Below, one piece after another: positions 48,234-59,400 of a stretch of 64,000 bases of DNA (within the stretch, counting starts at the first letter, position 1; each line of letters starts with the position of its first letter). Both the position numbers and the translations under genes were made by a program. This DNA is from Amblyomma americanum (lineage: Eukaryota; Arthropoda; Arachnida; Ixodida; Ixodidae), in NCBI RefSeq assembly GCF_052857255.1, contig NC_135497.1, positions 552,172,113 through 552,236,112 of the forward strand, in the 5' to 3' direction. The notes beneath the pieces were generated by a model. That model worked only from the letters and a program-made list of their open reading frames with translations, did not search any database and was not told where the DNA came from.

Positions 48234-51200
48234 CTGTGGCGTCCGCCGTGACCCTGCCACCGGGTGCGGCAACGTCGGTGTATGCCAAGCTTGACAGTCC
48301 GGTCACAGCAGATGTGCTGTTCGAACCCATCCGGTGTTCAGCTCCAGCCCGTCAGATGACCTCCCCTCGAAGCCTTCTGCCTTTGCTCAAAGGAGAGGCC
48401 CACGTATTTATACTCAACATCAGCGGCGTACCTCTCGCGCTGACTCTCGGCACGCAATTGGGTACAGCCTCAGTTTTGGACCCCGGGTCACCAGTGGCGT
48501 CTCTGCAACCTGAAGCCCCGCCTCGCCACCCTCCAGCGCCGGCGATCCTATCATGGGAAGAATTTAACTTTGGACCCAGCCTGACCTGCGCGGAGCTCGC
48601 CTCTCTGAAGACCTTGCTGCTCGAGCATCGCAGTTGCCTCGCTCTCAGCGCCGGTGAACTCGGGTGCATCTCCTGGGCTCAACACCGGATCAACACCGAA
48701 AACCGCGGGCCCGTTCATCACCAACCTCGCCGTGTAGCGCCAGCCGAACGGAGAGTCATCCAGCAGCACGTGTGCGACATGCTTGACCAGGGAATCATTG
48801 CCCCTTCTTGTAGCCCTTGGTCCTCCCCTGTCGTCCTTGTGCGCAAGAAGGATGGAACACTCCGCTTCTGCGTTGACTATCGGAAGCTAAATGCTATTAC
48901 TAATTGCGACGTGTACCCGCTGCCTCGCCTCGACGATGCGCTTGACCGCCTGAAGGGGGCCCGTTATTTTTCCACGCTAGATCTGCTCTCGGGCTACTGG
49001 CAGGTGCCTGTTCACCCCGATGATGCGGAAAAGACGGCTTTCGTGACTCCCGACGGCCTTTACCAGTTCAACCGTATGCCCTTCGGTCTCTCGAACGCTC
49101 CAGCCACCTTCCAGCGTCTCATGGACCGAGTCTTAGGCCATTTGAAGTGGACTATGGCATTGGTCTACCTGGATGACGTAATTGTCTACGCGGCTACATT
49201 TGAAGAACACCAGAGACGCCTCAAACTCATCCTCGAAGCCCTTACCTCTGCTGGGCTTCGCTTAAAACCAAAAAAATGTTTCTTCGGTTTCGCGGAGGTG
49301 ACGTACTTGGGTCACGTTGTGAGCCGGCCTGGCATCCGTCCCGACCCTGAAAAGCTAAAAGCGCTTACAGCTTACGAAGCTCCCACCACCGCCAAGGAGC
49401 TCAAAAGTTTCCTTGGATTTGCTTCGTATTTCCGTCGTTTCATTCCGGACTTTGCCAAGCGCAGCGCTCCATTGACCGCCCTGCTGAAGAAGAATGCACC
49501 GTGGAGTTGGACGCAGGCCCAACAGCTCGCGTTTCTTGACGTCAAGCACGCCCTCCTCGAGCCTCCTACATTGGCACATTACGACCAATCGAACCCCATC
49601 GTCCTCCACACGGATGCCAGCCAAGATGGGCTCGGCGCTGTCCTCCTGCAAGAAGACGAGTCTGGTGACCACAAAGTCCTAGCTTATGCCAGCCGCCAGC
49701 TTTCCGACGTTGAGCGCCGCCGCCACTCTTCAGAACTCGAGTGCCTCGCCGTTGTCTGGGCCGTCGAGAAGTTCCGTCCCTACCTGTACGGCCGTCACTT
49801 CACCATAGTCACGGACAATAGCGCTCTCACTTGGCTGCAGTCCGCCAAACATTTGAATGCCAAGATTGCACGCTGGTCCCTGCAACTTCAAGAGTACAAT
49901 TTCACAATAGTGCATCGGCGCGGCTCTGCCCATCAAGATGCCGATTTCCTTTCTCGCCACCCTTGTTCCGTGACGGCTTTGACGGACCTGAGGACTGCAC
50001 AAACGCAAGATCCCGCCATTGCTGCCATAATCCACTCCCTTGGCACCGCCGCCGGCGCAGGCTTCCGCCAACTACGCCGGGTCTATCGAATGAAGGACGA
50101 CCTCTTGTGTCATGTGAAGCGGCTCCGTGGTCGACCACCCGTCTGGTTGCCAGTTGTGCCGGCAACACTGCGGTCGCAAGTCTTGCGCGGCTTACACGAC
50201 GCTCCCACGGCTGGTCACCTTGGTCGCGGCAAGACCTACGCACGAGTGTCGGAGCGGTTTTGGTGGCCTAATATGTCCAGAGATGTCAAGGAACACGTGG
50301 CGTCCTGCCAGACATGCCAGTACAGAAAACCGTCCACAGGTGTAACCAAGCCACCCCCGCAGGCTTTTTCGCCACCAAGTTCACCTTTCGAGCTGGTTGG
50401 ACTGGATCATTTGGGCCCGTTTCCGAAGACGCGTGCCGGCAACCGGTATGTTCTGGTTGCGATCGACTACTTCTCCAAGTGGGTCGAAGCACTGCCCGTT
50501 CCAGACACGTCGTCCGCTCATGCCGTCGCGTTTGTGGAACAGCATCTCGTTCTTCGGCACGGTGTTCCCCGGCGCCTCATCACGGACCGTGGGAGCTGCT
50601 TTATGTCCCATGAATTCGAGCGAGCCCTCCGCTCCTTCGGCATTGCGCATTCCACTACATCCGTCAATCATCCGCAGTGCAATCCCCTGGTGGAGCGTGT
50701 TAACCGTACCCTCACGGATATACTCGCATCCTACGTCGCTCCGTCCCACACAAACTGGGATCGTTTTGTTTCTGCTGCAGCTTTTGCAGTCAACACTGCA
50801 GCGCAAGAAACAACGCATGTGACGCCGTTCTCAGTCGTCTATGGCAGAACGCCCTCCATCCCTCTCGACGCGCAGTTGGGGCTTCCCCATCCTACTGCGT
50901 CACCAACTGAATCTGCTCAACGACTTCATTCCGCCCGCCTCGACGCCCAGCGCAACCTCCTCACGGCTCACGCGCGTGTGCAAGCGGCCAACGCAGCAGC
51001 ACCACCACATCCCCCCTTCCGGCCCGGTGACTTGGTCCTCGTTCGCCGCACCATCCGTGCGACTGGCCGTGCCGCAAAGCTCTTGCCCCGATACCGCGGC
51101 CCTTACCGTGTCGTTGCCCGACTCGGCCCCGTGACATACCGCCTCGAAGACCTGCCAGAGCATCGACCATGCGGTGTGCACCACATTTTCCCAGAGCATG

Positions 51201-51322
51201 TTTCAAACATGAAGCGATATGTCTACGGCGCCTGCGGTGACTCCGACTTAGCTACCGGGTCCTCATCAGTGCCGTCGTCGCCTGCTGGCTCCATGCCTTC
51301 CCCACGCAATGCAGTCCCATAA
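48182..51322 (+). CDS. Gypsy-2 Pol (RT, RNase H, integrase)
   Basis: Open in the -1 frame relative to gag from just after a TGA at 48179-48181 to TAA at 51320-51322. There is no ATG near its start, so translation must come by frameshift within 48182-48233. RT: SPVVLVRKKDGTLRFCVDYR, MPFGLSNAPATFQRLM, MALVYLDDVIVY near 49175. RNase H: VLHTDASQDGLGAVLL, ELECLAVVWAVEKF, IVTDNSALTWL, HQDADFLSRH. Integrase: H..H (LHDAPTAGHLG) and CQTC, VAIDYFSKWVEAL, LITDRGSCF and LVERVN with 35 residues between the last Asp and Glu. C-terminal GPY/F module (LPRYRGPYRVVARLG). All catalytic residues are present. Confidence 0.9.
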   Translation, partial: PRDEVPCRVKPFDVTTVTVASAVTLPPGAATSVYAKLDSPVTADVLFEPIRCSAPARQMTSPRSLLPLLKGEAHVFILNISGVPLALTLGTQLGTASVLDPGSPVASLQPEAPPRHPPAPAILSWEEFNFGPSLTCAELASLKTLLLEHRSCLALSAGELGCISWAQHRINTENRGPVHHQPRRVAPAERRVIQQHVCDMLDQGIIAPSCSPWSSPVVLVRKKDGTLRFCVDYRKLNAITNCDVYPLPRLDDALDRLKGARYFSTLDLLSGYWQVPVHPDDAEKTAFVTPDGLYQFNRMPFGLSNAPATFQRLMDRVLGHLKWTMALVYLDDVIVYAATFEEHQRRLKLILEALTSAGLRLKPKKCFFGFAEVTYLGHVVSRPGIRPDPEKLKALTAYEAPTTAKELKSFLGFASYFRRFIPDFAKRSAPLTALLKKNAPWSWTQAQQLAFLDVKHALLEPPTLAHYDQSNPIVLHTDASQDGLGAVLLQEDESGDHKVLAYASRQLSDVERRRHSSELECLAVVWAVEKFRPYLYGRHFTIVTDNSALTWLQSAKHLNAKIARWSLQLQEYNFTIVHRRGSAHQDADFLSRHPCSVTALTDLRTAQTQDPAIAAIIHSLGTAAGAGFRQLRRVYRMKDDLLCHVKRLRGRPPVWLPVVPATLRSQVLRGLHDAPTAGHLGRGKTYARVSERFWWPNMSRDVKEHVASCQTCQYRKPSTGVTKPPPQAFSPPSSPFELVGLDHLGPFPKTRAGNRYVLVAIDYFSKWVEALPVPDTSSAHAVAFVEQHLVLRHGVPRRLITDRGSCFMSHEFERALRSFGIAHSTTSVNHPQCNPLVERVNRTLTDILASYVAPSHTNWDRFVSAAAFAVNTAAQETTHVTPFSVVYGRTPSIPLDAQLGLPHPTASPTESAQRLHSARLDAQRNLLTAHARVQAANAAAPPHPPFRPGDLVLVRRTIRATGRAAKLLPRYRGPYRVVARLGPVTYRLEDLPEHRPCGVHHIFPEHVSNMKRYVYGACGDSDLATGSSSVPSSPAGSMPSPRNAVP

Positions 51323-51551
51323 ACGGATCGCCGCTCAATATGCATAAAACTCCCTGCAGTTAGCCTAACTGGTGTGGGACCTTCTTCGGCGACTGCAGAC
51401 ACCTTCGCCCAGCTCACACACTTCGAATTCAACGAAGAGTGTGACCGTTTCCTACCTGCGAGCCCACATTGCATCGCCCCAGGAAACCCTGCATCAAAGC
51501 ACGGCCTGACTTCTCCGCGCCCCCCCCCCCCCCCCCCCCCCGGTGGAAAGG
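51323..51551 (+). other. Gypsy-2 3' untranslated region with C22 and PPT
   Basis: Non-coding. A run of 22 C at 51520-51541 sits just before GGTGGAAAGG (51542-51551), the polypurine tract immediately upstream of the 3' LTR. The C run may be hypervariable. Confidence 0.8.
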
Positions 51552-51736
51552 TGATACGGGAATAAAAGAAGAGGCGGAGAGCGAGCGCGAGCGGCGAGCG
51601 CGCGGCTCTAGCACGAGGGGGATAGAACGAGAAAGCTTGGCCGCCGCCGGTCGTGCTTCGCCGGCTCTCCTCCGTACTGCTGCTATATTTCTCTGGGCGG
51701 GCCCGTGGCCACCCCGTGGCATCCCACACCGTAACA
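51552..51736 (+). repeat. Gypsy-2 3' LTR
   Basis: 185 bp, TGATACGGG...CCGTAACA, one visible difference from the 5' LTR. Followed by the ATAT target duplication. Confidence 0.93.
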
Positions 51737-51740
51737 ATAT

Positions 51741-52795
51741 GTTCCTACAAAATTCTAAATTGTGTAGATGGTATCCACATGTAAGAGACATTCTTGCAGA
51801 TGCAGCTTGCACCACACAGCTTCAACACCAGGAACATCTGCCATTACAGAGGAAGATAAGCTTTGTTTAAAAGATGCAACGGCCCCTTCCCTTGACTCTA
51901 CTTCTCTGCACACAATCACATACCTGAGTGGAAAAGCTGCAGTCTTGCTTGCATGGCAAAACGGCATCCTACTTTGTCATGCATCGTACTAACCTTCCCC
52001 TAGCTGAACCACATTGTGCATCCCGTCGTCTTTATAAAGACCGCGGCTTTAGGCACTCGGTCTAACCACTGCTGTTAATTTGACTGACCTCCCGCAAGCC
52101 ATAAGTTGCTGGAATGATATTTCTGATCACACCGATTCATGACCCTGCAGCCTTAAAGTGCTGCTATGCTTTTCTTGGTTTATTATGCTCTGTTTTGTAC
52201 TTTGTTAGTGTGGTTTTAAATGTTCCTCTAAACAGCAGAAATAAAATGTATTGTGTACTATTCTCCAAAGCCTTATATTGTACTACATATGGTTTTCTGT
52301 GCCATGCGCCGTTCTGTAACTTCTTTCCCTACACACTTGCGTATTGTGTACTCCATTTATGGTGAAGCTTCAGAAGTTTGAAAAAAAATATGGAGATATG
52401 ATTGCAATAGTCGGTAATGTGAAATTTGAGTGCAGCTCTTCAAACGCCACTTGCCACTGCTGGCAGGCGACGTGTTATGCTGCTAGCCACCTTCCGGTTG
52501 GCCATTCCTCCACTCTCTCCCTGGCAGGTGGCGTTTCGCTCTGCTACTACCTGCCATGCCAAGGGTGGAGGATTGGGCAATCAGTTATGCAGACTGTGCC
52601 AAAGACGCTGAATGCAGGAACATGCGCTCAGGAGCTTCTCTCTACAAAAGTGATGTCCTACATGTATGCCGCTTTTTTCTGTCCTTCGCCTGCTGTATAT
52701 GCCCTCCTCACGAAATACTCCTGTTTCTGTTTGAAACCTGTGAGTGTTTTGACTAAATGAATCTCCTGTTGAGAATTCATCAGGGAAGGGCAATG
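51741..52795. other. Unassigned sequence
   Basis: Continues the AT-rich context interrupted by Gypsy-2. No gene or repeat recognised. Confidence 0.4.
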
Positions 52796-53030
52796 GTTTG
52801 GCTTATGGGGGTTTAACGTCCCAAAGCGACTCAGGCTATGAGAGACGTCGTAGTGAAGGGCTCCTGAAGTTTCGACCACCTGAGGTTCTTTAACATGCAC
52901 TGACATCGCACAGCACATGGGCCTCCAGAATTTCGCCTCAATCGAAATTCGACCGCCGTGGCCGGGGTCGAACCCGCGTCTTTCGGGACAGCAGCTGAGC
53001 GCCATAACCACTCAGCCACCGCGGCTGCCG
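52796..53030 (-). repeat. Ruka-like SINE, best-preserved copy
   Basis: Full length, from GGTTTGGCTTATGGGGGTTTAACG to GCGCCATAACCACTCAGCCACCGCGGC. The element strand begins GCCGCGGTGGCTGAGTGGTTATGG (A-box TGGCTGAGTGG) and has B-box GGTTCGACCCC. Least diverged copy in the window. Confidence 0.92.
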
Positions 53031-54940
53031 GGGAATGGCAACGGTTGCTTTGGCTAGGTGCACAGCAATTTATAGCACAGTTACAGCATAGAAGTTCAAT
53101 GCATGAGGAATTAAATGGCGAGGCAGTACAAGCAACATCAGCCCCGATCCTTTTGCGGTCTAACCAATAAGACAGTCACAGATTACGCGCTGGAAGGTGG
53201 TGGAAACACCCGTGGTTGTATTAGCACAGTTGTAATTGCTGTGCATTTTTCAAATGACAACGCATGTGATCCCCACGCATAGCAATGCGTGAAAGAATGA
53301 AAACTTCGCTGTGCAGTCGATATGACAGCAGAACTTCTTGGTACACTTAAATACTGGCACCTCATAAACAGTAGCCCAAGACAGCCCATTAATATCTTTG
53401 CAACACCATGTTGACTGAGCCCATGATGTCATCTAGGAATGTCTGAGAGAGAAAGGTGCTGCGGTATGTGTATACAGACATCATAAGCGCAAGGTGATAC
53501 CTAGCTGTGTACTTTGGTTCGTAGCGCTTTTCACTTTTATTTGTCGGCGAGAATTACATGGGTAGTGGGGCCTCGTTAGGCTAAGGCATGCTGCCTTTGA
53601 CTTGGCCGTTGAAGAACATGCTCTGTGCTGTATTGAAAGCAAAAAATGCCTTTTTAAACCTAAAAACTAGCAGGCCTACCAATATCCCAAACTCACCGCG
53701 ATATCCTGGCGTGATCGTTCACGCTGCGTGCTGGTGAACGATCCTACAGTTTTGCTGTGGCACTATTGTAGATTGAAGCGTAACTGAACGCCGGGAATTC
53801 ACATCCACATAACTTCCAGTGCAAAGTAGCAGGCACGCGTGACAGGCAAGGCGAAAGACTCACTGCAGTTCAATTCACACACAGAACTGAAACATCCAAT
53901 GCTTGGTGTAACTCACCGGACCTGACGTTTGAAATTAATGAGCACCAGTGCCATCAAAGGATTGTATTTCGTGCGCTGCTCATCTTCCACCATTTCAAAA
54001 ACAGCCTGCTGGTACTTAATGCAAGTAAAAGCAAAGCTTTCCTCCGCTCTTGCGCTCGTTGCTCACGCACTTGCTTATCACGGAAGGCCAGCTACGAAAC
54101 TCCTGTGCCACATTTAAAACAATAGCACGCATTGATTCACTTGGTATACCTGAAACGTTCACTTGCCTTTCGTATGCTGGCGTCTTGCGAACTATTCGCG
54201 ATGTTTGAAATGTGCGTTAACGCAAGCGCAATGAAGGCGGCCATCTTGTCTACCGCTTTTGGTACCCTAGCGGTCGACACAAGCACTGCCATAGCAAACT
54301 TATTTGAAAAAAAAAACATGTCTAAATGCATGCCAGCACAATTACATCCTCGTATTATAGTTTTGGCAACACTTAATAACGTACACACCTCAAGTAGCCA
54401 AGATTTCACAACTATATAAATGTTTTTCGCGTTTGTAAGTTCATAAACAAATGTGGATGCTGATGATACTAGCCAAACAGCGCTTTTGGCATAAATGGCG
54501 CGGCGTTTGAAAACGTTTGCGCCGTGTTTGGCCAGTGCAGACGACGGGTGCCGCGCAGCATTTGAAAAAGTGCTAACACAGATGATTCATGTCGCAGTTG
54601 TTTTTATAAAGCAGCGAGGCGAGCGAAACGCGCAGTGTTCGAAATGGCGCCGGTGAGGCGCCATCTTTCGATGCTTCTCTTTTCCCCATGCTCGCGAAAG
54701 GCGCTCTTCCAAATTATTCAAAAGGAAGTGCTCTGGGGCTAAATGGCGGTGTCGACCGAGCGAAAAATGCTCGACAAATCCATTTATACTTTACCAAAGA
54801 CCGGCCTAAGGTGCACAAATTGTCATCAAAGCAGTACAGACACATTTTGGCTGTACGTTCTGTGTAAGCTCGAGACAAGTGAATATAAACTGCCATGTAG
54901 AATATGATTACGTCTAGTAAATATTTGCAATGAATTTCTT
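53031..54940. other. Unassigned sequence
   Basis: Long stretch without supported genes. At 54600-54700 there is a GC-rich patch with two close copies of GGCGCC and ATGGCGCCGG/GCGCCATC, mildly promoter-like. Confidence 0.4.
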
Positions 54941-55069
54941 ATCTCGTTCCGCTGTCTGGCATCCGAATAGCAAAGTGGACAAGTGCAATTATGTACACAT
55001 TACGTAAGCTTACAAAACCAATTAGAATTACAAGATTTTTAGTAGGCATGGACGAAAGTGGTATTCCAT

Positions 55070-56032
55070 ATCTACTTGTATGGTGAATGTTCAGAGACAA
55101 ACACTCTGTTGTATGGTGTACCACAAGGGTCCATCCTAGGGCCAGTCTTATTTCTCATCTATATTAATGATATTGTAAATATACCGGGTGCCTCGAATTT
55201 GGTTTTATATGCGGACGACACCAATGTGTTCTTTTCGGGTAGGGATTTAGATGCGCTGTTCAGAAAGGCGAACAATTGGATGTTGGGCTTAACCTCATGG
55301 CTGGGAAGTAACCGGCTCGCATTAAACATAAACAAAACAAAGTATGTACTCTTTCGTTCCAAAGGTACAGAAATGTATACAATTCCGTGTTTAAAATTTA
55401 ATGGCCTGGACATACAACAGTCTTCTACTACCAGATTTCTAGGTGTGACATTCCACGAAAATCTCTTATGGAATGCTCACATCCACACACTTAGAACTGA
55501 TCTCTCTCGTGCCTTAGGCATCTTAAACAGACTGAGGTGTTACCTGCCAGCTTCTATCAAACGACTAGTGTACTACTCCCTTATACATTCACGTTTTAGC
55601 TATTGTTCTCTTGTGTGGCAAACCACAACGAAAACAAATTTAGATTCCTTACTATCAATACAAAAAAGAGCAATACGCGCTATCAGTAACTTAGAGCTGT
55701 CCTCTAGTTGTGCGCCCTACTATAGATCGCATAGAATACTCCAAATGCCTCAGTTCTACAAATACAGACTAAGCCTGGAAGTTTACCGCCAATACCGGTT
55801 GGATAAATCTACCTTTGAAACAAAATACCAAGAAAAAAGAAGTGTGTACGATTTAAGAAAAAGCATCATAGTCAAGCCCCGAGCTCGAACAAACTATGGA
55901 CATCAAAGATTAAGCTGTCAGATAGCAGATTTATTAAACAACTATCCCGTCATTCACGACCTATTAACTGAAAATCTTTCATTAAGCAGGTTTGAGAAAA
56001 CACTCAAGGGATTATTATTAACGGAAGACTAG
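55070..56032 (+). pseudogene. C-terminal RT of CR1/L2-like LINE
   Basis: About 320 codons: NTLLYGVPQGSILGPVLFLI (block B), NLVLYADDTNVFF (block C, YADD intact), WLGSNRLALNINKTKYVLF (block D), TTRFLGVTFHENLLW (block E), LVYYSLIHSRFSYCSLVW and SIQKRAIRAI (connection). Ends with TAG at 56030. Endonuclease and RT fingers are missing, so it cannot move on its own. The first possible start (GTG 55058) is not a true start. Confidence 0.82.
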
Positions 56033-56402
56033 TGTGTTATGTTTTCATGTTTTTCTTCTTGTTTTCAATTTTATGTTCCATGTGCTTCAAGTTCGATAGT
56101 TTACATGTATTTTATGTTTGGAAGTGTTTTGTTAACATGTATTGCTAGCAGAAGTTGCTGCACTTATTCTTGTACTCTGTTTCCTGTACATATTCTTGCA
56201 CTGAAAAAAAAATATATATATAATAAGGGGGTTGGGGGATACAGTTTCATCTAAGACATTTCTCTGCATGTAAACTCTGTTGAAACTCTGCATGAGTGTC
56301 AAACCGCTGCTTGCCACAGGGTGGCGTGACCTCGTCAGGCACTTTTCCGCCTTTTGTCACGTCCCCCAAGACAATAGTCTTGTATTATTGTCTTGAATAA
56401 AA

Positions 56403-56404
<2 letters not shown>

Positions 56405-56434
<30 letters not shown>
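56405..56434. repeat. GATT microsatellite (LINE tail)
   Basis: Seven GATT units at the 3' end of the LINE. Confidence 0.85.
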
Positions 56435-56435
<1 letters not shown>

Positions 56436-59400
56436 GTGCTAATTAAGCACCATTACAAACAGAAAAACACTTAAGTGAAGGTTTAATGTCCATGCTCCTT
56501 CAGAACTTTGTTTTCGTAGTAAATGGTTCAATGTTTGCTGCCACATCGCCAAGGATAGTTCTTCGATGTGATGTAATGTATGCTGAACGAAATCTAGGTC
56601 CGTAGTTTGAAACCCTGGCAACAAATGTAACGTTCAAAATGGCTCCAGCCATACGGGTGGCATACCTGTGTCGTGCTCAATTTTATGCATATGGACAGTT
56701 TACTTCACTTTGCGTGAGTGATATATGTGCATAAAACAAATGAATAGCCTTCATTATACTTATACTCAGTAGTATTGTCATCAATATCGGCAGCTTCTTG
56801 GCACTACAGCTTTGTTACACAGTGAAGTTATGTCGTTGTATTGTGCAGGCACTATTTTAAGGATGCAGTCCTGATTGACCTCCTAAATAACTGGTTCTGA
56901 CCTCCTCAGGCATTTAATAGTGGATAGCACTTTGCCTTGAATTTCTTCCTCCTTCTCATTAGCTTTACCTATTCCTGGTTTCTCTTCCAACCTGGCTGTG
57001 GAGGATGCACGCATATCTGCAAGGTCATCCCCAGTTAAACCTTTCCCTTCACCTGTTGTTTTTGAAAAAATCTACACTCCCATTCTTGTATATTAACCTG
57101 ACATTCACTGCAAAATTTCACGACGCACAATAAATGAGTGTAAGTGTGCATTTACGCAACATTTAGTAGGCCGTTTCATTTTCCTGCAACTAACGCCACA
57201 CTGCACTGTACTCTGCACACTGGCGCAGAGAAAAGCAGGCACTTCAAAACCTTTAGCCTGATAAATCAAGGTGCCTTTCCTTATCAGGCAAATTAAAAGG
57301 ATGGTAATGGTGCTCAGTCGAAAAAAATAGCCACCTCATGAATGCCTAGACAGAGCCACCCTGGAAGTGATGAGTGAAAAATGTAGTCCTGAAGACATCG
57401 CATGGCTCAGCACATTAAAAATTCGTTATGAAACAATTTTAATTTGCACCATTTTTGTGTTGCGCCCCGTTAGATTTCATTTATTGCACCTGGCAGGCGC
57501 TGCTTGACGAATTGTACAAATGAAAAGCAATGTAACAGGAATGAATACAACATATGGTTTCGCAATTAAACATTTTTAACTGTTACAAAAGCACATATAC
57601 AACCAAGAACTGGGGGCACAGCTACACACTCCCAACATGTGGCAGTACAGACAAAATATAAATAAACACATCGCCACACATATCAATATGTGCTGCCAAA
57701 TAGTCACAAACAGTTTCGCTGAACAAGGAGAAGTGTGAAAGCCTTTACAATGAGAGCCGCAAGCGATTGCATAAAAAGATGATTTGAAATTTGTTCAGCG
57801 CATAAAGCTGCACTGAACATAATTTCAAGTTAGTCATGTATAAGGGTGCTTCCAGTGATTGTAGTGGTGGGCTTGAAGAGTTATGCTAATGAAGCAAACT
57901 AAAGTGTTGACAAAAATTTCAACTGGCTCTACAGGAATGTCATGTGTAATTCTGTTGTGCTGGGTTCCTATTGCGAACAGTGCTTAAAGTGGGCAGTCTT
58001 GTATTGCATTCATTCAGTGAAATATCTCAGGCATTCTTGAATTCTTGAGGGTGTAACTGTAGTGATGAGGCCAATATCATGTGTGGGTAGAAAAGTTAAT
58101 GAGGGTGATTCGCGTAAATTTTGCGTATAGTGTAATGCTCTTGACACCGTTTCACAGACGTTTATATTATGTGGAGTAATGTATACAACCTGCACAACAA
58201 CGTTATGTGCAGTTGTGTGTAGTGGTCTGTTTGACAGCCTGCAACTAGCGACACAAAAGGCAGCCCACACCGGAACTTGCTTCAGTATTGCCATTATCAT
58301 AAGCACCAGTTCAGAGCAATGTCATGGAGCAATCATGGCTGTGAACTGAGCCAATATAAACAAGGACAGATGCATGAGAAGCACATGTAAATAGTTATAG
58401 GAATCCTTGTCTTGCTACCCTGGTGTTACAACAATGTATGGGAAATCAACTTCGAGCACTCATGGAAAAAGAAAACTGAATTCCAGTTAGATGTGTAACG
58501 AGCCATTTGCCAAGCATCCCACCATATAAATTCGGCATTTCAGTCATTTTAAAGGTTGACGCGGTCATCAAGGATAGCAATACTATCACAGAACTGTCCA
58601 CAAAAATGGAGCATGCAGAATACAATGTTAGCATGTAGATCATAACATAGATTGCCAAAAGCAAAAGTCTATGAATGCTGTTCATGCGCTGTCTGTCTTC
58701 GATACTTGAGAAAAGGTATCGGCTCAACCACAAGAATATTAATTTCAATTCTCTTTCCGCACAAAGACAGTTATATTTAAGTACTAAACCTTGAGGTTTG
58801 TATTTAAACATTCAGTAAACTTTTTCCGGTGTTAATTTCAGAACCTTTTTTTTTGGTGAGAATGCTACTTTTGACAGAACTGTCAGTTTTTTTGGTGATC
58901 TATATGTGCTGTCACAACGGACGTGCAGTTCATTTTGGCTTCTTTGTTAGTGCCAGTGGATGATTTACATATAATTAATGCACATTTCAAAGTATTCATT
59001 TATACAGCAGTGCTTACAAAATGAAATGCTATCATCAGAGGGTATGCAGCAGTGCAAGAGTCAAGCGATCAGGCCTTGATGCGAAACGATAAATCCAACT
59101 TAGTTTCTAAAATCTTCGGGGTGGAAAAAACAATGAGTGAAAGCAACAGGCAAACTATGCACATGCACAGTTGCCACACATGTGCAAGTGCAACGTTTTT
59201 CTTTGTCTAGTCGCCTCCCCTTAATTAGTTGATCTGGTTGTTATCAGTTCATAACTATTCCTTGCTTCCCACTCACTGCTGAATTGCTCACTCATCGTAC
59301 GAAATGTGAAAGGAGGAAATGCTTCGCAAAAGTAAAATTTTTGTGTTGAAAAAAAAAAGACATCCACTACAAGGAGAAATGCAGTGATGAGTGAACCGCC

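Larger units (their letters stand above)
46361..51740 (+). mobile_element. Ty3/Gypsy LTR retrotransposon Gypsy-2, young
   Basis: 5' LTR 46365-46549, internal region with gag-protease and pol, polypurine stretch, 3' LTR 51552-51736, flanked by a 4-bp target duplication ATAT (46361-46364 and 51737-51740). The LTRs are 185 bp each and differ at one base that I can see (A at 46416 against G at 51603), so insertion was recent. No envelope. Two long frames overlap by about 50 nt. GC content and C-ending codons differ from the AT-rich flanks. Confidence 0.93.
54950..56434 (+). mobile_element. CR1/L2-like LINE, 5'-truncated
   Basis: Begins before RT block B and ends in a GATT repeat (56405-56434) after GTCTTGAATAAAAAATGATT (AATAAA at about 56395). 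It is a different family from the one at 30335 by sequence and tail. The coding region is uninterrupted. The 5' limit is approximate. Confidence 0.8.

Noticed and set aside
46361..51740. Endogenous retrovirus or viral insertion
   Set aside because: No envelope frame follows pol, and the layout is that of a Ty3/Gypsy retrotransposon.
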